Counted from the stretch's first letter, positions 7,319 to 15,836 are shown. The stretch is 19,036 nt of DNA from CAYTCZ01 sp964436315 (GCA_964436315.1 CAYTCZ010000075.1:1-19036); one strand, 5' to 3'. Notes: a model not told the origin generated them from the letters alone. Made by a program: numbers and translations.

Positions 7319-8443
7319 ATGAGCGACCCGGGGACGCCACCCGCCACCGAGACCGGTCCGTCCGGCCCGTCGTCACGCCTGCGCGAGTCGCTGGGCCCGC
7401 GCGTACGGACGCTTCTGGGCAGGTCGCTGCTCGTGTCGCGCTTCCTGCCCGTCTGGTTCGCGACCGTCGCTCTTTTCATCGTCGCGGCGATCATCGCTCC
7501 CGCGGCGCTGCAGAGCACGTCCTGGGCTTTCATCTTTCCGATCATGACCGTCCTCGCAGTGGCCGCGCTCGGCTCCATGCTCGTGATCATGCAGGGCGGG
7601 ATCGACCTCTCGATACCCGGTGTGATGTTCCTGGGCGGGAACCTCGTCCTCGGCGTCTCGGGGTCCTCCGGGACGCTCGCTCTCGGCATCCTCGCCTGCC
7701 TCGGCCTCGGCCTTCTCGTCGGGTTGTCGAACGGCATTCTCGTCGGGATTCTCCGGCTCAATCCACTCATCGTCACGCTTGCCGTGGGAGGCATCGTCCT
7801 TGCCTTCGGGGCCCGATACGCACGAGGGGTCGCGTTCGAGACCGCGGTTCCGGCGCCCCTCGTCAAGTGGGCTTTGAGCAAGCCCCTGGGGGTCAGCTGG
7901 GTCTTCTGGGTGGGTGTGATGCTGACAATCATCGTCGCGCTCGCCCTGCGCTACACGCCCCCGGGCCGACGATTCCAGGCAGTCGGAGCCAATCCGCGGG
8001 CCGCTTGGATGTCCGGGATCCACGTGCGAACGCACGTCGTCTTCGCCTATACGGCAGCGGGAGTTCTATACGCGACGGCTGCAGTTCTGCTCGCCGGCGT
8101 CCGCGGGTCGATCGACTTTGCCTTCGGCGCCGAGTACCTGCTCTTTCCGATCGCGGCAGTCGTGATTGCGGGGGCCTCGCTCGCGGGTGGCCTTGCGAGC
8201 GCCACTTCGACCTGGGTCGCGGCACTCGCGCTGACACTCCTCAATCAGGTCCTCAATGTTCTAGGCCTGTCGCCCGCGACGCAGTTCGTCGTTTTCGGCG
8301 CGGCAATCATCGCCGGGATGGTCGTCTCGGGTGATCGCATCGCCGCCGGTCTCGGCAAGGTGCTCCAGCACCCGAGAACCAGAGCGCTCTTTGGGGAAGA
8401 GCAGTCGACGGGAGGGAAGGAGGGAGCGGTCACAGAAACCTGA
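7319..8443 (+). CDS. CUT2-type (ribose/sugar family) ABC transporter permease, first copy
   Basis: Integral membrane subunit of an importer, BPD_transp_2 (RbsC-like) family, 374 residues. A hydrophilic N-terminus of about 40 residues precedes multiple hydrophobic helices. The central MQGGIDLSIPG motif (about 97-107) and the later GANPRAAWMSGI and GASLAGGLASA loops are typical of RbsC-type permeases and include the ATPase-coupling region. ATG 7319 follows CAGAGG at a suitable distance. It leads the operon permease - binding protein - ATPase - permease. With the second permease it probably forms a heterodimeric channel. The transported substrate is not apparent. Confidence 0.9.
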   Translation: MSDPGTPPATETGPSGPSSRLRESLGPRVRTLLGRSLLVSRFLPVWFATVALFIVAAIIAPAALQSTSWAFIFPIMTVLAVAALGSMLVIMQGGIDLSIPGVMFLGGNLVLGVSGSSGTLALGILACLGLGLLVGLSNGILVGILRLNPLIVTLAVGGIVLAFGARYARGVAFETAVPAPLVKWALSKPLGVSWVFWVGVMLTIIVALALRYTPPGRRFQAVGANPRAAWMSGIHVRTHVVFAYTAAGVLYATAAVLLAGVRGSIDFAFGAEYLLFPIAAVVIAGASLAGGLASATSTWVAALALTLLNQVLNVLGLSPATQFVVFGAAIIAGMVVSGDRIAAGLGKVLQHPRTRALFGEEQSTGGKEGAVTET

Positions 8444-8520
8444 CTGCCGCACCGCGGCCTGCAATCCGGCGAGGAGTAGAAAGGGAACGAAGAGATGTAT
8501 GGAGGAGAAAGGAGTTGCAT

Positions 8521-9891
8521 ATGAGACGGTGGTTATTGTTGCTTGCGGCGCTCGCGGCGGTGCTCGCACTCGTTGCCGCTGGCTGTGGAGGGGACGACGA
8601 TGCAGCAGCACCGGCGGAGCCTCCGGCCGAGCCGGCGCCAGAGCCCGCCCCTGAACCGGCGCCCGAACCAGCGCCTGAGCCGGCTCCCGAGCCGGCACCG
8701 GAGCCGGCACCGGAGCCTGCCCCTGCGGAGCCCGCCGAGCCAGCCGGGCCCGACGAGTTCGGCGAGACCTATGACGCCGACCCGGCTGTGATCGAAAAGG
8801 CCCTATTCGACGAGACGCTCCTGCCAGAAGATCCGGTGGCCCGACAGGTCGCCCTCGCCGCATTCGCTCGCGCGGACGACCCGGTCGACCAGGACCTGGC
8901 ACTCGAGTGCTGGCAGAACAACGGCTGCGACACCGGCACGGGCGGTGAACTCACGGTCGCGTACGTGGAGCCGTTCGGTGAGAACGTCTACCGAGAAATG
9001 TCGAAGATGGAGTTCATCCTCCAGGCGCTGTCCTACCCGGAGATCGGCGAGATCATCTACACGAGCTCCAATGTGTTTTCCAGCACGCCCGGAGATCCGC
9101 TGGCCGACTTCCGATCGGCGATCGCCCAGGGCGCAGACGTAATCGTCAACTTCCCGGACATCGGCGACGCCTACCTGCCGGTGTACCAGGAAGCGACCGA
9201 GCAAGGAATCCCGGTCGCGACGTACGCATGGGGCTACGTGACGGGCCCGGGCGAGAACTACTCGACGGTCGTGGGTGAGGACACGTGCGCGCTCGGCGAG
9301 GCGTTCGCAGAGCAGATCAACGAGCACGTCGGCTCGGGCAAGATCGCGCTCATGGGCGGTACGCCGGGCAATCCGCTGTCCGCGTCCTGGCAGGCGTGCG
9401 AGATTCCGGCGCTCAACCCGGAGATCGAGGTCGTTGGAACGTTCGATACCAACTGGGTGCCGGCGGGCGTACAGGAGGCGATGGCGAGCCTCCTCGCGGC
9501 TCACCCGGACCTGAAGGGCATCAGCTACGAGTATTCGGGCGGGATGGCACTCGGCGCGCAACCGGCCATCGAAGCCGCGGGAATCCCGATCGACCAGATC
9601 TGGACGATGCGGACCGACGAGCCGATTCTCGGCTGTGTGGCGGATGAACTGAACGAACCAAACCTCGTGATCCGCTACGCGAATGCCGCCGGCAACTGGC
9701 AGATCCGCCAGGCGCTGACGGCGGGCATGATGCAGCTCAAGGGGTTCGAGCCACCGGCTGAGATCGTGTTCCCGATCGCGTTCAAGGACAACTCGGTGGA
9801 CAGCCTGTGTGTCCCGGACCGACCGGCTGAGGCGTCGATCACGTCACTCATCCCGGACGAGCTCGTGGCGCGGATGTATCCGGAGGGGTAG
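8521..9891 (+). CDS. Substrate-binding lipoprotein of the CUT2-type ABC importer
   Basis: Extracellular receptor of the importer, 456 residues. The signal peptide MRRWLLLLAALAAVLALVAA ends at a lipobox, with the acylated cysteine at residue 22. A Pro-Ala-Glu linker follows (about 31-76). After an acidic helical stretch (77-140) comes a periplasmic-binding-protein type 1 fold from about 141: GGELTVAYVEP, then ADVIVNFPD, GKIALMGGTPG and a second lobe near GISYEYSGGMALG. Six further cysteines may form disulfides in the exported protein. ATG 8521 is chosen over the in-frame TTG at 8515 because AAAGGAG lies 6 bases upstream. It is longer than the 310-350 residues usual for RbsB-like receptors because of the linker and extra segment. 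Confidence 0.9.
   Translation: MRRWLLLLAALAAVLALVAAGCGGDDDAAAPAEPPAEPAPEPAPEPAPEPAPEPAPEPAPEPAPEPAPAEPAEPAGPDEFGETYDADPAVIEKALFDETLLPEDPVARQVALAAFARADDPVDQDLALECWQNNGCDTGTGGELTVAYVEPFGENVYREMSKMEFILQALSYPEIGEIIYTSSNVFSSTPGDPLADFRSAIAQGADVIVNFPDIGDAYLPVYQEATEQGIPVATYAWGYVTGPGENYSTVVGEDTCALGEAFAEQINEHVGSGKIALMGGTPGNPLSASWQACEIPALNPEIEVVGTFDTNWVPAGVQEAMASLLAAHPDLKGISYEYSGGMALGAQPAIEAAGIPIDQIWTMRTDEPILGCVADELNEPNLVIRYANAAGNWQIRQALTAGMMQLKGFEPPAEIVFPIAFKDNSVDSLCVPDRPAEASITSLIPDELVARMYPEG
8611..8748 (+). repeat. Pro-Ala-Glu repeat linker (seven APEP units) in the binding lipoprotein
   Basis: The region encodes seven consecutive APEP tetrapeptides flanked by PAE/AEP-type units. The underlying 12-bp units vary at third positions (GCC/GCG/GCA/GCT, CCG/CCC/CCT, GAG/GAA). 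This argues for selection on the peptide rather than recent DNA slippage. Such Pro-rich stretches are stiff tethers between a lipid anchor and a globular domain across the cell wall. Confidence 0.92.
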
Positions 9892-9942
9892 AGAGGAGCA
9901 GGCTGACCACACAATCGATCACGAACACTTGATCCCGAGCTG

Positions 9943-11493
9943 ATGTCGACGACTCCCGGACCCGCGAGCCCCGTCGTGCTCTCGCTGAGCGGCGTCTCCA
10001 AGAGCTACGGTGCTGTCCGGGCCGTTCGCGACGTAAGCGTGGACTGCCGCGCCGGCGAGATTCACGCACTCGTCGGGGAGAACGGGTCCGGGAAGTCGAC
10101 ATTGCTCGGGATTGCAAGCGGGTTCCTCACCCCCGACGAAGGTTCCGTCGAGATCGGCGGGCGCCCGCTCACCAAGGCTTCCGTCGCCGACGCCCTGCGC
10201 CTCGGCCTGGGTATGGCCTATCAAACCTACTCGCAGGTGCTCGAGATGTCGGTGGCAGAGAACCTCTACCTCGCAGCACCCCCGGACGAACTTCCTGCAT
10301 ACGGCGACATGGAAGCCTGGGCGGCGGCGAAGCTCGAGGAGTTCGAGCTGGCGATTCCGGTCAACGCGTCGTCGGGAAGTCTCTCGCTCGCGGAGCGACA
10401 GATGCTCGAGGTTGCCAAGTCGCTACTGGCAAAGCCGAAGGTCTTGCTCCTCGACGAGCCGACGACCGCGCTCGGGCCAGAGGAGGTCGAGGAACTCCAC
10501 ACTCTGGTGTTCGATCGGAGCAGGACCGGGGTCGGCGTGATGTACGTCAGCCACCGACTCCCGGAGGTTCTGGAAATCGCCGATCGAATCACCGTCCTTC
10601 GCGACGGTGTCAACAAAGGGACGTTCGACGCGGCCGGGATGTCGGAGGACGATCTCGTCGCGCTGATGATCGGACGCCCGCTCCGGCAGGCGTTTCCGGA
10701 TCGCGACTCGGATCGGGGGTCGAGCGAGATCTGCCTCGACGTCTCCGGGCTCCAAGGCGACCGTTTCGGACCGATCGACCTTCAGGTTCACAGAGGCGAG
10801 ATCCTCGGCATCGCCGGAGCCGAAGGCAACGGCCAGGTGCAGTTCTTGAGATCCGTTGCCGGCGTCGACCATTCGATCGGCCAGGTTCGGTGCAACGGCG
10901 AGAAGATCAACATCGGGTCTCCGCTGGGCCCCCTTCGAGCCGGGGTCATTCTCCTGAGTGGCGACCGCGCCCGGGAATCGCTTTTCCCCGTCCTGAACGT
11001 GCGGACGAATACAACAATCCGGGTTCTGGGTCGCTTCAGCTGGATGGGCGTGCTCAGCCGCGGGCGCGAGAAGAATGCCATCCTCGAGCTCGTCGATCGA
11101 CTGAAGATTCGGACCGCGTCGATCGAGCAACCCGTCCACTCCCTGTCGGGCGGGAACCAGCAGAAGGTTTCGCTTACTCGCCCGTTCCTGCGAGGCACGG
11201 TGCATGCGATCCTCGCTGAAGAGCCAACCCAGGGCGTCGACGTCGGATCCCGTTTCGACATCTACGACGCGCTACGCGATAAGGCAAGAGAAGGCGCCGC
11301 AGTGGTCGTCAAGTCGAGCGATCCGATCGAACTCGCAGGCTTGTGCGACCGTGTCGTCGTGATGTCGCGCGGCACGGTCGTTGCAGAACTTCCGGCCGAA
11401 GAGCTCTCCGAGCGCCGGATCGTCGAGGCAATTGTCGGTTCGCGGGGCGAGCTTCCGGGCCCCGCCACCGGGAGCCAGGAAGACCCGGCGTGA
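9943..11493 (+). CDS. CUT2-type ABC transporter ATP-binding protein (two fused nucleotide-binding domains)
   Basis: Energises the importer; 516 residues with two ABC domains. Domain 1 has Walker A GENGSGKST (45-53), the signature LSLAERQ and Walker B VLLLDEPTTALG. Domain 2 has a degenerate Walker A (AEGNGQVQ, no lysine), a good signature LSGGNQQK and Walker B ILAEEPTQGVDVG. This one-good, one-degenerate layout is usual for RbsA/AraG and nucleoside-type importers. ATG 9943 has only a weak upstream purine stretch and lies 51 bp after the binding-protein stop. The end overlaps the next permease by four bases (GTGA), a sign of translational coupling. Confidence 0.94.
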   Translation: MSTTPGPASPVVLSLSGVSKSYGAVRAVRDVSVDCRAGEIHALVGENGSGKSTLLGIASGFLTPDEGSVEIGGRPLTKASVADALRLGLGMAYQTYSQVLEMSVAENLYLAAPPDELPAYGDMEAWAAAKLEEFELAIPVNASSGSLSLAERQMLEVAKSLLAKPKVLLLDEPTTALGPEEVEELHTLVFDRSRTGVGVMYVSHRLPEVLEIADRITVLRDGVNKGTFDAAGMSEDDLVALMIGRPLRQAFPDRDSDRGSSEICLDVSGLQGDRFGPIDLQVHRGEILGIAGAEGNGQVQFLRSVAGVDHSIGQVRCNGEKINIGSPLGPLRAGVILLSGDRARESLFPVLNVRTNTTIRVLGRFSWMGVLSRGREKNAILELVDRLKIRTASIEQPVHSLSGGNQQKVSLTRPFLRGTVHAILAEEPTQGVDVGSRFDIYDALRDKAREGAAVVVKSSDPIELAGLCDRVVVMSRGTVVAELPAEELSERRIVEAIVGSRGELPGPATGSQEDPA

Positions 11494-12554
11494 GTCAGAC
11501 GGCCGCGCCGGTGAGTCAGTCGACAGGCGCCACGGCGCGCCTGCGCTCGCCGCCCAAGTTCCGGGGCTGGATGCCCCTGGTGCTCATGGCCATCCTCGTG
11601 GTCGCCCTCGGCCTCTACGTGGGCCTCACGCGGGAGGCATTCGGGACCTCGTACAACCTGAACAACCTGTTGATTACGGCCATGCCACTGGTGCTGGTCT
11701 CCATGGGTCAGGTCAACGCACTGCTCGTCGGCGGCTTCGACATCTCGGTTGCGGCGCTCATGACCCTCACCGTCGTGGTCGCCTCGTTCACGATGACGGC
11801 GGGCTCGGTGTGGTACCTGCTCTTCTTGGGCGCGCTCGCGCTTGTCGGCGTCGGTCTCGCCACCGGCCTTTTGAACGCGACGCTGATCCGCGTCATCGGT
11901 CTGCCGTCGATCATCGCGACGCTCGGGACGTTAAGCATCCTGCAGGGCGTGTCGCTCATCCTGCGCAGCCATCCCGAGGGCGCCATCAGCACCGACTTCG
12001 CGAATGCTATGACGAAGAGCGTGGGCTTCATGCCATTCGCCTTCATCGGTGCCGTGGTGCTCGCCGTGCTCTGGGATCTCTGGCTGTACAGGAGCCGCGG
12101 GGGGCTCTCCGTGCGAGCTGTGGGTCTCGACGAGACGTCTGCCCGTCGGCTCGGGGCAAACGCCGGCCGAGTGGTGTTCCTCGCGTTCGTGCTCTGCTCG
12201 CTGATGGCCGTGGTCGCCGGCTTCTTCTCCGCAGCTCTGATCCAGACCGGGTCGCCCATCATCGGCGGGTTCGCACTGCAGAGCATCGTGGCCGCCGTGC
12301 TCGGCGGAGCGAGCCTCGCCGGCGGCAGAGGGTCGTTCGTCGGGGCGCTTCTCGGAGCGCTCTTCATCGCGCTGATCTTCAACGTCGTCCCCCTGCTTCA
12401 GCAGCCAACCGAGTACGGGCAGATCGCGATCGGCGCGCTCACCTTGCTGGCGCTGTTGGTCTACCAGGGGCCCGAGCTCTGGGGACGAGCTCGCGGGGCA
12501 CTCGGAGACGTTCGACGGTCGCGAGCGGAAGCGGCCGAAGCTCCCGCTAGCTGA
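11490..12554 (+). CDS. CUT2-type ABC transporter permease, second copy
   Basis: BPD_transp_2 (RbsC-like) membrane subunit of about 354 residues. The frame is open upstream to 11343, inside the ATPase gene. GTG 11490 is preferred because it overlaps the ATPase stop as GTGA and has AGGAAG about 7 bases upstream. GTG 11511 is the alternative. After a polar N-terminus, many hydrophobic helices follow. The MGQVNALLVGGFDISVAALM segment and GGASLAGGRGSFVGALLGA near the C-terminus are hallmark loops of the family. It is paired with the first permease of the operon, and a heterodimer is likely. It is convergent with the E2 gene, 25 bp away, with no obvious terminator. Confidence 0.9.
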   Translation: MSQTAAPVSQSTGATARLRSPPKFRGWMPLVLMAILVVALGLYVGLTREAFGTSYNLNNLLITAMPLVLVSMGQVNALLVGGFDISVAALMTLTVVVASFTMTAGSVWYLLFLGALALVGVGLATGLLNATLIRVIGLPSIIATLGTLSILQGVSLILRSHPEGAISTDFANAMTKSVGFMPFAFIGAVVLAVLWDLWLYRSRGGLSVRAVGLDETSARRLGANAGRVVFLAFVLCSLMAVVAGFFSAALIQTGSPIIGGFALQSIVAAVLGGASLAGGRGSFVGALLGALFIALIFNVVPLLQQPTEYGQIAIGALTLLALLVYQGPELWGRARGALGDVRRSRAEAAEAPAS

Positions 12555-12579
12555 GCGCACCTCTCGTTTTGTTGAAGAG

Positions 12580-13797
12580 CTAGCCGCATGTGAGCGACTC
12601 CGGACTCTCGAGCAGCTCACGAAGGCGAGCGAGGAACTGCGCCGCCTCCGCCCCGTAGACGATCCGGTGGTCGCAAACGACCGTGACGCTCATGAGATCG
12701 CGAACGACGATCTCGCCATCGTCGCCAACCGAGGGTCTCTTCTGGACGGCACCCACTCCGAGAATCGCGGTCTGCGGCGGGTTGACGATCGGGAAGAAGC
12801 GGCGGACGCCCAACATGCCGAGATTGGAGACTGTGAAGGTGCCACCCTCGAGCTCGGCGGGCGTGACCGTGCGGTCGCGAACCTTCCTTGCGAGTTCGAT
12901 CGCTTCCCGGGCAATCGTGGTCAGCGACCTGCGATCGGCGTCGAAGATCGTGGGAACGATGAGCCCGTCATCGGTCGCCACTGCGATCCCAACGTTGATC
13001 CGCGAGTGCAGCTCAAAGCCCTGCTCCGTGTAGGAACCGTTGAGCCGCGGAAACTCACGGAGCGCAAGCGCAACTGCCTTCACGACGAGATCGTTGAACG
13101 AGGGCCCCTCCCCAGCGGCTGCCAGCTCCCTCCGCAGCGAAGCGCACTGGGTCATGTCGACTTCAACTTCAACGGAGAACGTCGGACGCTCGCTGCCCTC
13201 GACCATCCGCCGGGCGATGGTCCGCTGGAGCGAGCTGGGTTCGACGAGTTCTGTCTCACCCTTTGGAGTCGTCGCCGGAGCAGCGGCCGCTTCGCCCACG
13301 CTTGGGTCGACGGCTGCGGCCTCTACATCCTCACGCGTGATCAGCCCGTTCGGCCCGGAGCCGGAAAGACTCGAGAGATCCACTCCGAGTTCCTTCGCCA
13401 TGCGGCGGGCGACCGGAGATGCGTTTACCCGGCCCGACGGCTCGCGGGCGGGCCCAACGGCGGTACTGGGAGCCACGGCCCCCGTGCTCCCTGTGGCCTC
13501 TGCGGGAATCGGCGGTTCACTGTCTGCCGCCGGCGAGCGCTCAGCGCCAGCAAGGTCATCCATCGATCCGATTCGTGCGATCGGTGCGCCGATCGCCGCC
13601 GACTCACCTTCCTGTACGAGAATCTCGACGAGAGTGCCGGCCGTCTCGGCCTCGTAGACGATCGTGGCTTTGTCGGTTTCGATTTCGACGAGCGGCTGAC
13701 CAGCCTCGACGGAACCACCGACCTGAACCAGCCACTCCAGAACCGTCCCCTCCTCCATGGAGTCGGACAAACGCGGCATGGCGAGCTCGGTGGCCAT
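12580..13797 (-). CDS. Dihydrolipoamide acyltransferase (E2) of a 2-oxo acid dehydrogenase complex
   Basis: Core subunit that carries the acyl group on lipoate and passes it to CoA; 405 residues. It has one N-terminal lipoyl domain (1-77) with the lipoylated lysine at 43 (ETDKATI). A Pro/Ala-rich linker follows, then a peripheral-subunit-binding domain (about 122-160, ASPVARRMAKELGVDL). A second linker leads to the catalytic domain from about 183. The active-site motif reads DHRIVYG, with the catalytic His at 377 but Tyr in place of the usual Asp, as in plastid/cyanobacterial-type E2. ATG 13797 is preferred over the adjacent TTG 13800, with GGAGAGA upstream. The E1 beta gene lies 2.1 kb away on the other strand. 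Acyl specificity (pyruvate, branched-chain or acetoin) is undetermined. Confidence 0.93.
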   Translation of the reverse strand: MATELAMPRLSDSMEEGTVLEWLVQVGGSVEAGQPLVEIETDKATIVYEAETAGTLVEILVQEGESAAIGAPIARIGSMDDLAGAERSPAADSEPPIPAEATGSTGAVAPSTAVGPAREPSGRVNASPVARRMAKELGVDLSSLSGSGPNGLITREDVEAAAVDPSVGEAAAAPATTPKGETELVEPSSLQRTIARRMVEGSERPTFSVEVEVDMTQCASLRRELAAAGEGPSFNDLVVKAVALALREFPRLNGSYTEQGFELHSRINVGIAVATDDGLIVPTIFDADRRSLTTIAREAIELARKVRDRTVTPAELEGGTFTVSNLGMLGVRRFFPIVNPPQTAILGVGAVQKRPSVGDDGEIVVRDLMSVTVVCDHRIVYGAEAAQFLARLRELLESPESLTCG

Positions 13798-13843
13798 CAA
13801 CGGTCTCTCCGCGATGCTGCCGTGGTCTCCCGATCACAGCAGG

Positions 13844-13857
13844 CTTCGATCGCGAAG
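13844..13857. promoter_or_regulatory. Palindrome between the E2 and beta-hydroxyacid dehydrogenase genes
   Basis: CTTCG and CGAAG arms around a 4-bp centre lie in the 189-bp divergent intergenic region 13798-13986. A second dyad, GTTAAGCTAAC, lies at 13935-13945. Either could be an operator, and no regulator is tied to them by sequence. Little else is visible in this region apart from the two ribosome sites. Confidence 0.3.
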
Positions 13858-13934
13858 TGAGTTGCCTCTCGACTAAGCATGCCCGAGGAGTCTTCCTGCC
13901 TCACCTCCCAGGGAAAAGGCGGCTCGGCGAGGGC

Positions 13935-13945
13935 GTTAAGCTAAC
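13935..13945. promoter_or_regulatory. GTTA-AGC-TAAC dyad upstream of the beta-hydroxyacid dehydrogenase gene
   Basis: Short perfect arms GTTA and TAAC are separated by 3 bp, 41 bp before the ATG at 13987. TAAGCT within it could also be a -10 box, but no convincing -35 box is seen upstream. The arms loosely resemble the GTT...AAC ends of the 38-bp element elsewhere in the window, with different spacing. Confidence 0.3.
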
Positions 13946-13986
13946 AGAAACAGGGGCGGGTAAGAGCCGCGCAGAGGGAGGGCGAG

Positions 13987-14880
13987 ATGAAGATCGGGGT
14001 TGTTGGGCTGGGCCGAATGGGACGACCGATCGCAAAGCGGCTTCTTGACGCCGGACACGAGGTTGCAGTGTTCAATCGCACCCCGGGCCCGGCCGAGGAA
14101 CTCGCGTCGGTCGGCGCGACGCAGGTGTCAGCTCCGGCGGATGTCTGGAGCGCGGCGAAGGTCTGCATCACGATGATTTCGGCCGACGAAGCCCTGCATG
14201 CGGTCACCCTTGGCGATGGGGGTTTGCTCGTCGACCCGCCGCCGGGCTGCGCGCTGATCGACATGAGCACGGTCTCGGTTGACGGTTCGCGAGCGATCGG
14301 CGAAGCGGCGGAACGCGCCGGTGTCGCGTACCTGCGTGCGCCCGTGAGCGGCAATCCCTCCGTCGTCGAGGCGGGAAACCTGACGATCATCGTCTCTGGC
14401 GACGCCTCGGCATTCGAGCAACTGAGGTGCACGCTGGAGAACGTCGGTCCGAACGTCTTCTACCTCGGTGAGGGGGAAGAGGCGCGGGTGATGAAGCTGG
14501 CGATCAATCTCATGCTCGCGGGTACGACGCAGCTTATGGCGGAAGCTCTGGTGCTTGGGGAGAAGAACGGCCTCGATCGCGGCAAGATGCTCGAACTGAT
14601 GGGCGCGAGCGCGGTCGGCTCGCCCTACGTCAAATACAAGACCGCCGCGCTCCTCGCCGACGACTACACGTCGACGTTCACGACTTCAATGGCCTACAAG
14701 GATCTCGCTCTGGCGCTCGAGGCCGGCGAGACAGCCGGCGTTCCGCTTCCCGTAACGGCTGTCGTGCAGCAACTCTTCCTCGCCTGCATGTCCGCGGGGA
14801 TGGCCGATCTCGATCTGATGGCGCTGCTCCCGCACCTTGAGCGCGAAGCAGGACTCGAGCCCGTTGTCGAGGTGCGATGA
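13987..14880 (+). CDS. NAD(P)-dependent beta-hydroxyacid dehydrogenase (3-hydroxyisobutyrate dehydrogenase family)
   Basis: Oxidises a 3-hydroxy acid, or reduces the matching semialdehyde, with NAD(P); 297 residues, the usual family length. The N-terminal Rossmann fold starts at residue 1 with GLGRMG (7-12), followed by FNRT at 29-32, where the residue pattern helps set cofactor choice. The substrate loop is APVSGNP (118-124), the catalytic lysine is K170 in VMKLAINL, and the later YKDL (237-240) is conserved. ATG 13987 follows a strong GGGAGGG ribosome site. It is divergent from the E2 gene. 3-hydroxyisobutyrate, tartronate semialdehyde or a succinic-semialdehyde-like compound are all possible substrates. 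Confidence 0.9.
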   Translation: MKIGVVGLGRMGRPIAKRLLDAGHEVAVFNRTPGPAEELASVGATQVSAPADVWSAAKVCITMISADEALHAVTLGDGGLLVDPPPGCALIDMSTVSVDGSRAIGEAAERAGVAYLRAPVSGNPSVVEAGNLTIIVSGDASAFEQLRCTLENVGPNVFYLGEGEEARVMKLAINLMLAGTTQLMAEALVLGEKNGLDRGKMLELMGASAVGSPYVKYKTAALLADDYTSTFTTSMAYKDLALALEAGETAGVPLPVTAVVQQLFLACMSAGMADLDLMALLPHLEREAGLEPVVEVR

Positions 14881-15053
14881 GATTTGTCAGCCCTCCGCCT
14901 GGTTAACCCGAGCTGACCTCGACAGCGTCACGTGGTCACGCCGCCCTACGTGGTCAAGGCTGCGGCTGATTCCTCGGCGAGTCGCAGCGCAGCTCCATCC
15001 GGCTGAAAGGCTCCGGCCGCGAGCGGAGCGGCGGAGCTCTTGCCGAACGAGCG
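14881..15053. other. Convergent intergenic region with a weak hairpin
   Basis: 173 bp separate the stop codons of the beta-hydroxyacid dehydrogenase gene and the XRE-cupin gene. GCTCCG (15010-15015) and CGGAGC (15024-15029) can form a 6-bp stem with an 8-base loop. There is no T-run on either side, so an intrinsic terminator is only a possibility. A GGTTAACC palindrome is at 14901-14908. No gene was recognised. Confidence 0.35.
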
Positions 15054-15767
15054 CTAGGAGGGGCCCTCGTCGGGCGCGCCGAAGGCCAAGGCCCGAGTGT
15101 CGTTCTGTCGTCCGATCACGAACCACACGCCGTGTGCCGGCTCGTCGCCGATCGTTCGCAGACGGTGCGGAACGGTCGAGTCGAAGGAAATCGAGTCTCC
15201 TGGACCGAGCTCGTACCGGTCGAAGCCGACCGTCACCTCGAGCCTCCCGCTCAAGACGAGGCCGTATTCCCTACCCGAGTGACGAATAGAGGCGTTTCCC
15301 TTGGAGGACGAACCGTCGACGTTGTAGACGACGTAGAGAAAATCCGCGTCTGGGTCGGCGTGAGGCGTCAACCGCTCCCAGCGAACACCTGTGTCCAGCT
15401 CGATCGACTCGCGCGTTTCTTTACGTTGAACGTGGCGCTCTTCCATGCGCGAGGTGCGACCGCGCATCGATCTCGCTTTCCGTCTCTGACCTGATCTGGT
15501 GGTTGGTTCGCCGTCGTCGCTGAACAGCTCGTCAAGCGTTATCCCGAGTTCGCTGACGATCTCGTACAGCGTGCTCACAGACGGGCGGACCTTGCCGGTC
15601 TCGATCTGGGAGACGGCGCTCGGCGAGATGTCCAGACGGCGTGCGAACTCGCGGAGGCTGAGCTTGAGTTCTTCACGACGCGCGCGTAAGCGGCGGCCCA
15701 CGTCATCCTGCGAGGGTGGTCCGCCGTCCGAGCGGGCCCGGTCAGGAGATCCTGGACTCGTCGCCAT
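15054..15767 (-). CDS. XRE-family transcriptional regulator with C-terminal cupin sensor domain
   Basis: A 237-residue regulator. The helix-turn-helix domain spans about 22-83, with FARRLDISPSAVSQIETGKV (41-60) as the recognition region. A basic linker (about 91-118) follows, then a cupin_2 domain (about 155-218) with HSGREYGLVLSGRLEV and the second cupin motif GPGDSISFDSTVPHRL. Proteins of this type usually bind a small catabolic substrate in the cupin and repress neighbouring degradation genes. ATG 15767 lies 6 bases after a TAAGAT -10-like box and lacks a clear ribosome site, so a leaderless message is likely. It is divergent from the E1 beta gene, its most probable target along with itself. 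Confidence 0.93.
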   Translation of the reverse strand: MATSPGSPDRARSDGGPPSQDDVGRRLRARREELKLSLREFARRLDISPSAVSQIETGKVRPSVSTLYEIVSELGITLDELFSDDGEPTTRSGQRRKARSMRGRTSRMEERHVQRKETRESIELDTGVRWERLTPHADPDADFLYVVYNVDGSSSKGNASIRHSGREYGLVLSGRLEVTVGFDRYELGPGDSISFDSTVPHRLRTIGDEPAHGVWFVIGRQNDTRALAFGAPDEGPS

Positions 15768-15773
15768 CTGTCC

Positions 15774-15779
15774 ATCTTA
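15774..15779 (-). promoter_or_regulatory. Candidate -10 box of the XRE-cupin gene
   Basis: On the minus strand TAAGAT lies 6 bases before the ATG at 15767. GTGGAC lies 16 bp further upstream as a poor -35 candidate. The position so close to the start codon fits a leaderless transcript. Confidence 0.35.
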
Positions 15780-15807
15780 TCTCGCGTTTCCGGTTGTCCA
15801 CTACTGC

Positions 15808-15836
15808 TTGACAGCCGCCGGAGTTCCAAAGTTAAT
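15808..15836 (+). promoter_or_regulatory. Candidate promoter of the E1 beta gene
   Basis: A perfect TTGACA (15808-15813) is followed after 17 bp by GTTAAT (15831-15836), which matches four of six -10 positions. It lies in the 153-bp region shared with the divergent XRE-cupin gene and would give a leader of about 75-80 bases. The regulator probably acts here, but no strong dyad was found. Confidence 0.5.

Noticed and set aside
7030..7932. Long minus-strand open frame (300 codons) over the importer promoter and first permease
   Set aside because: It is antisense to a clear permease gene, its composition is Arg/Pro/Ser/Thr-rich, and it has no recognisable domain. High GC produces such open frames.
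8611..8748. CRISPR or satellite-type DNA repeat
   Set aside because: The periodicity is a protein tetrapeptide repeat with varied codons; there are no unique spacers.
8261..8902. Minus-strand open frame with Pro/Ala/Val repeats
   Set aside because: It is the antisense reading of the PAPE linker of the binding lipoprotein and has no independent coding evidence.
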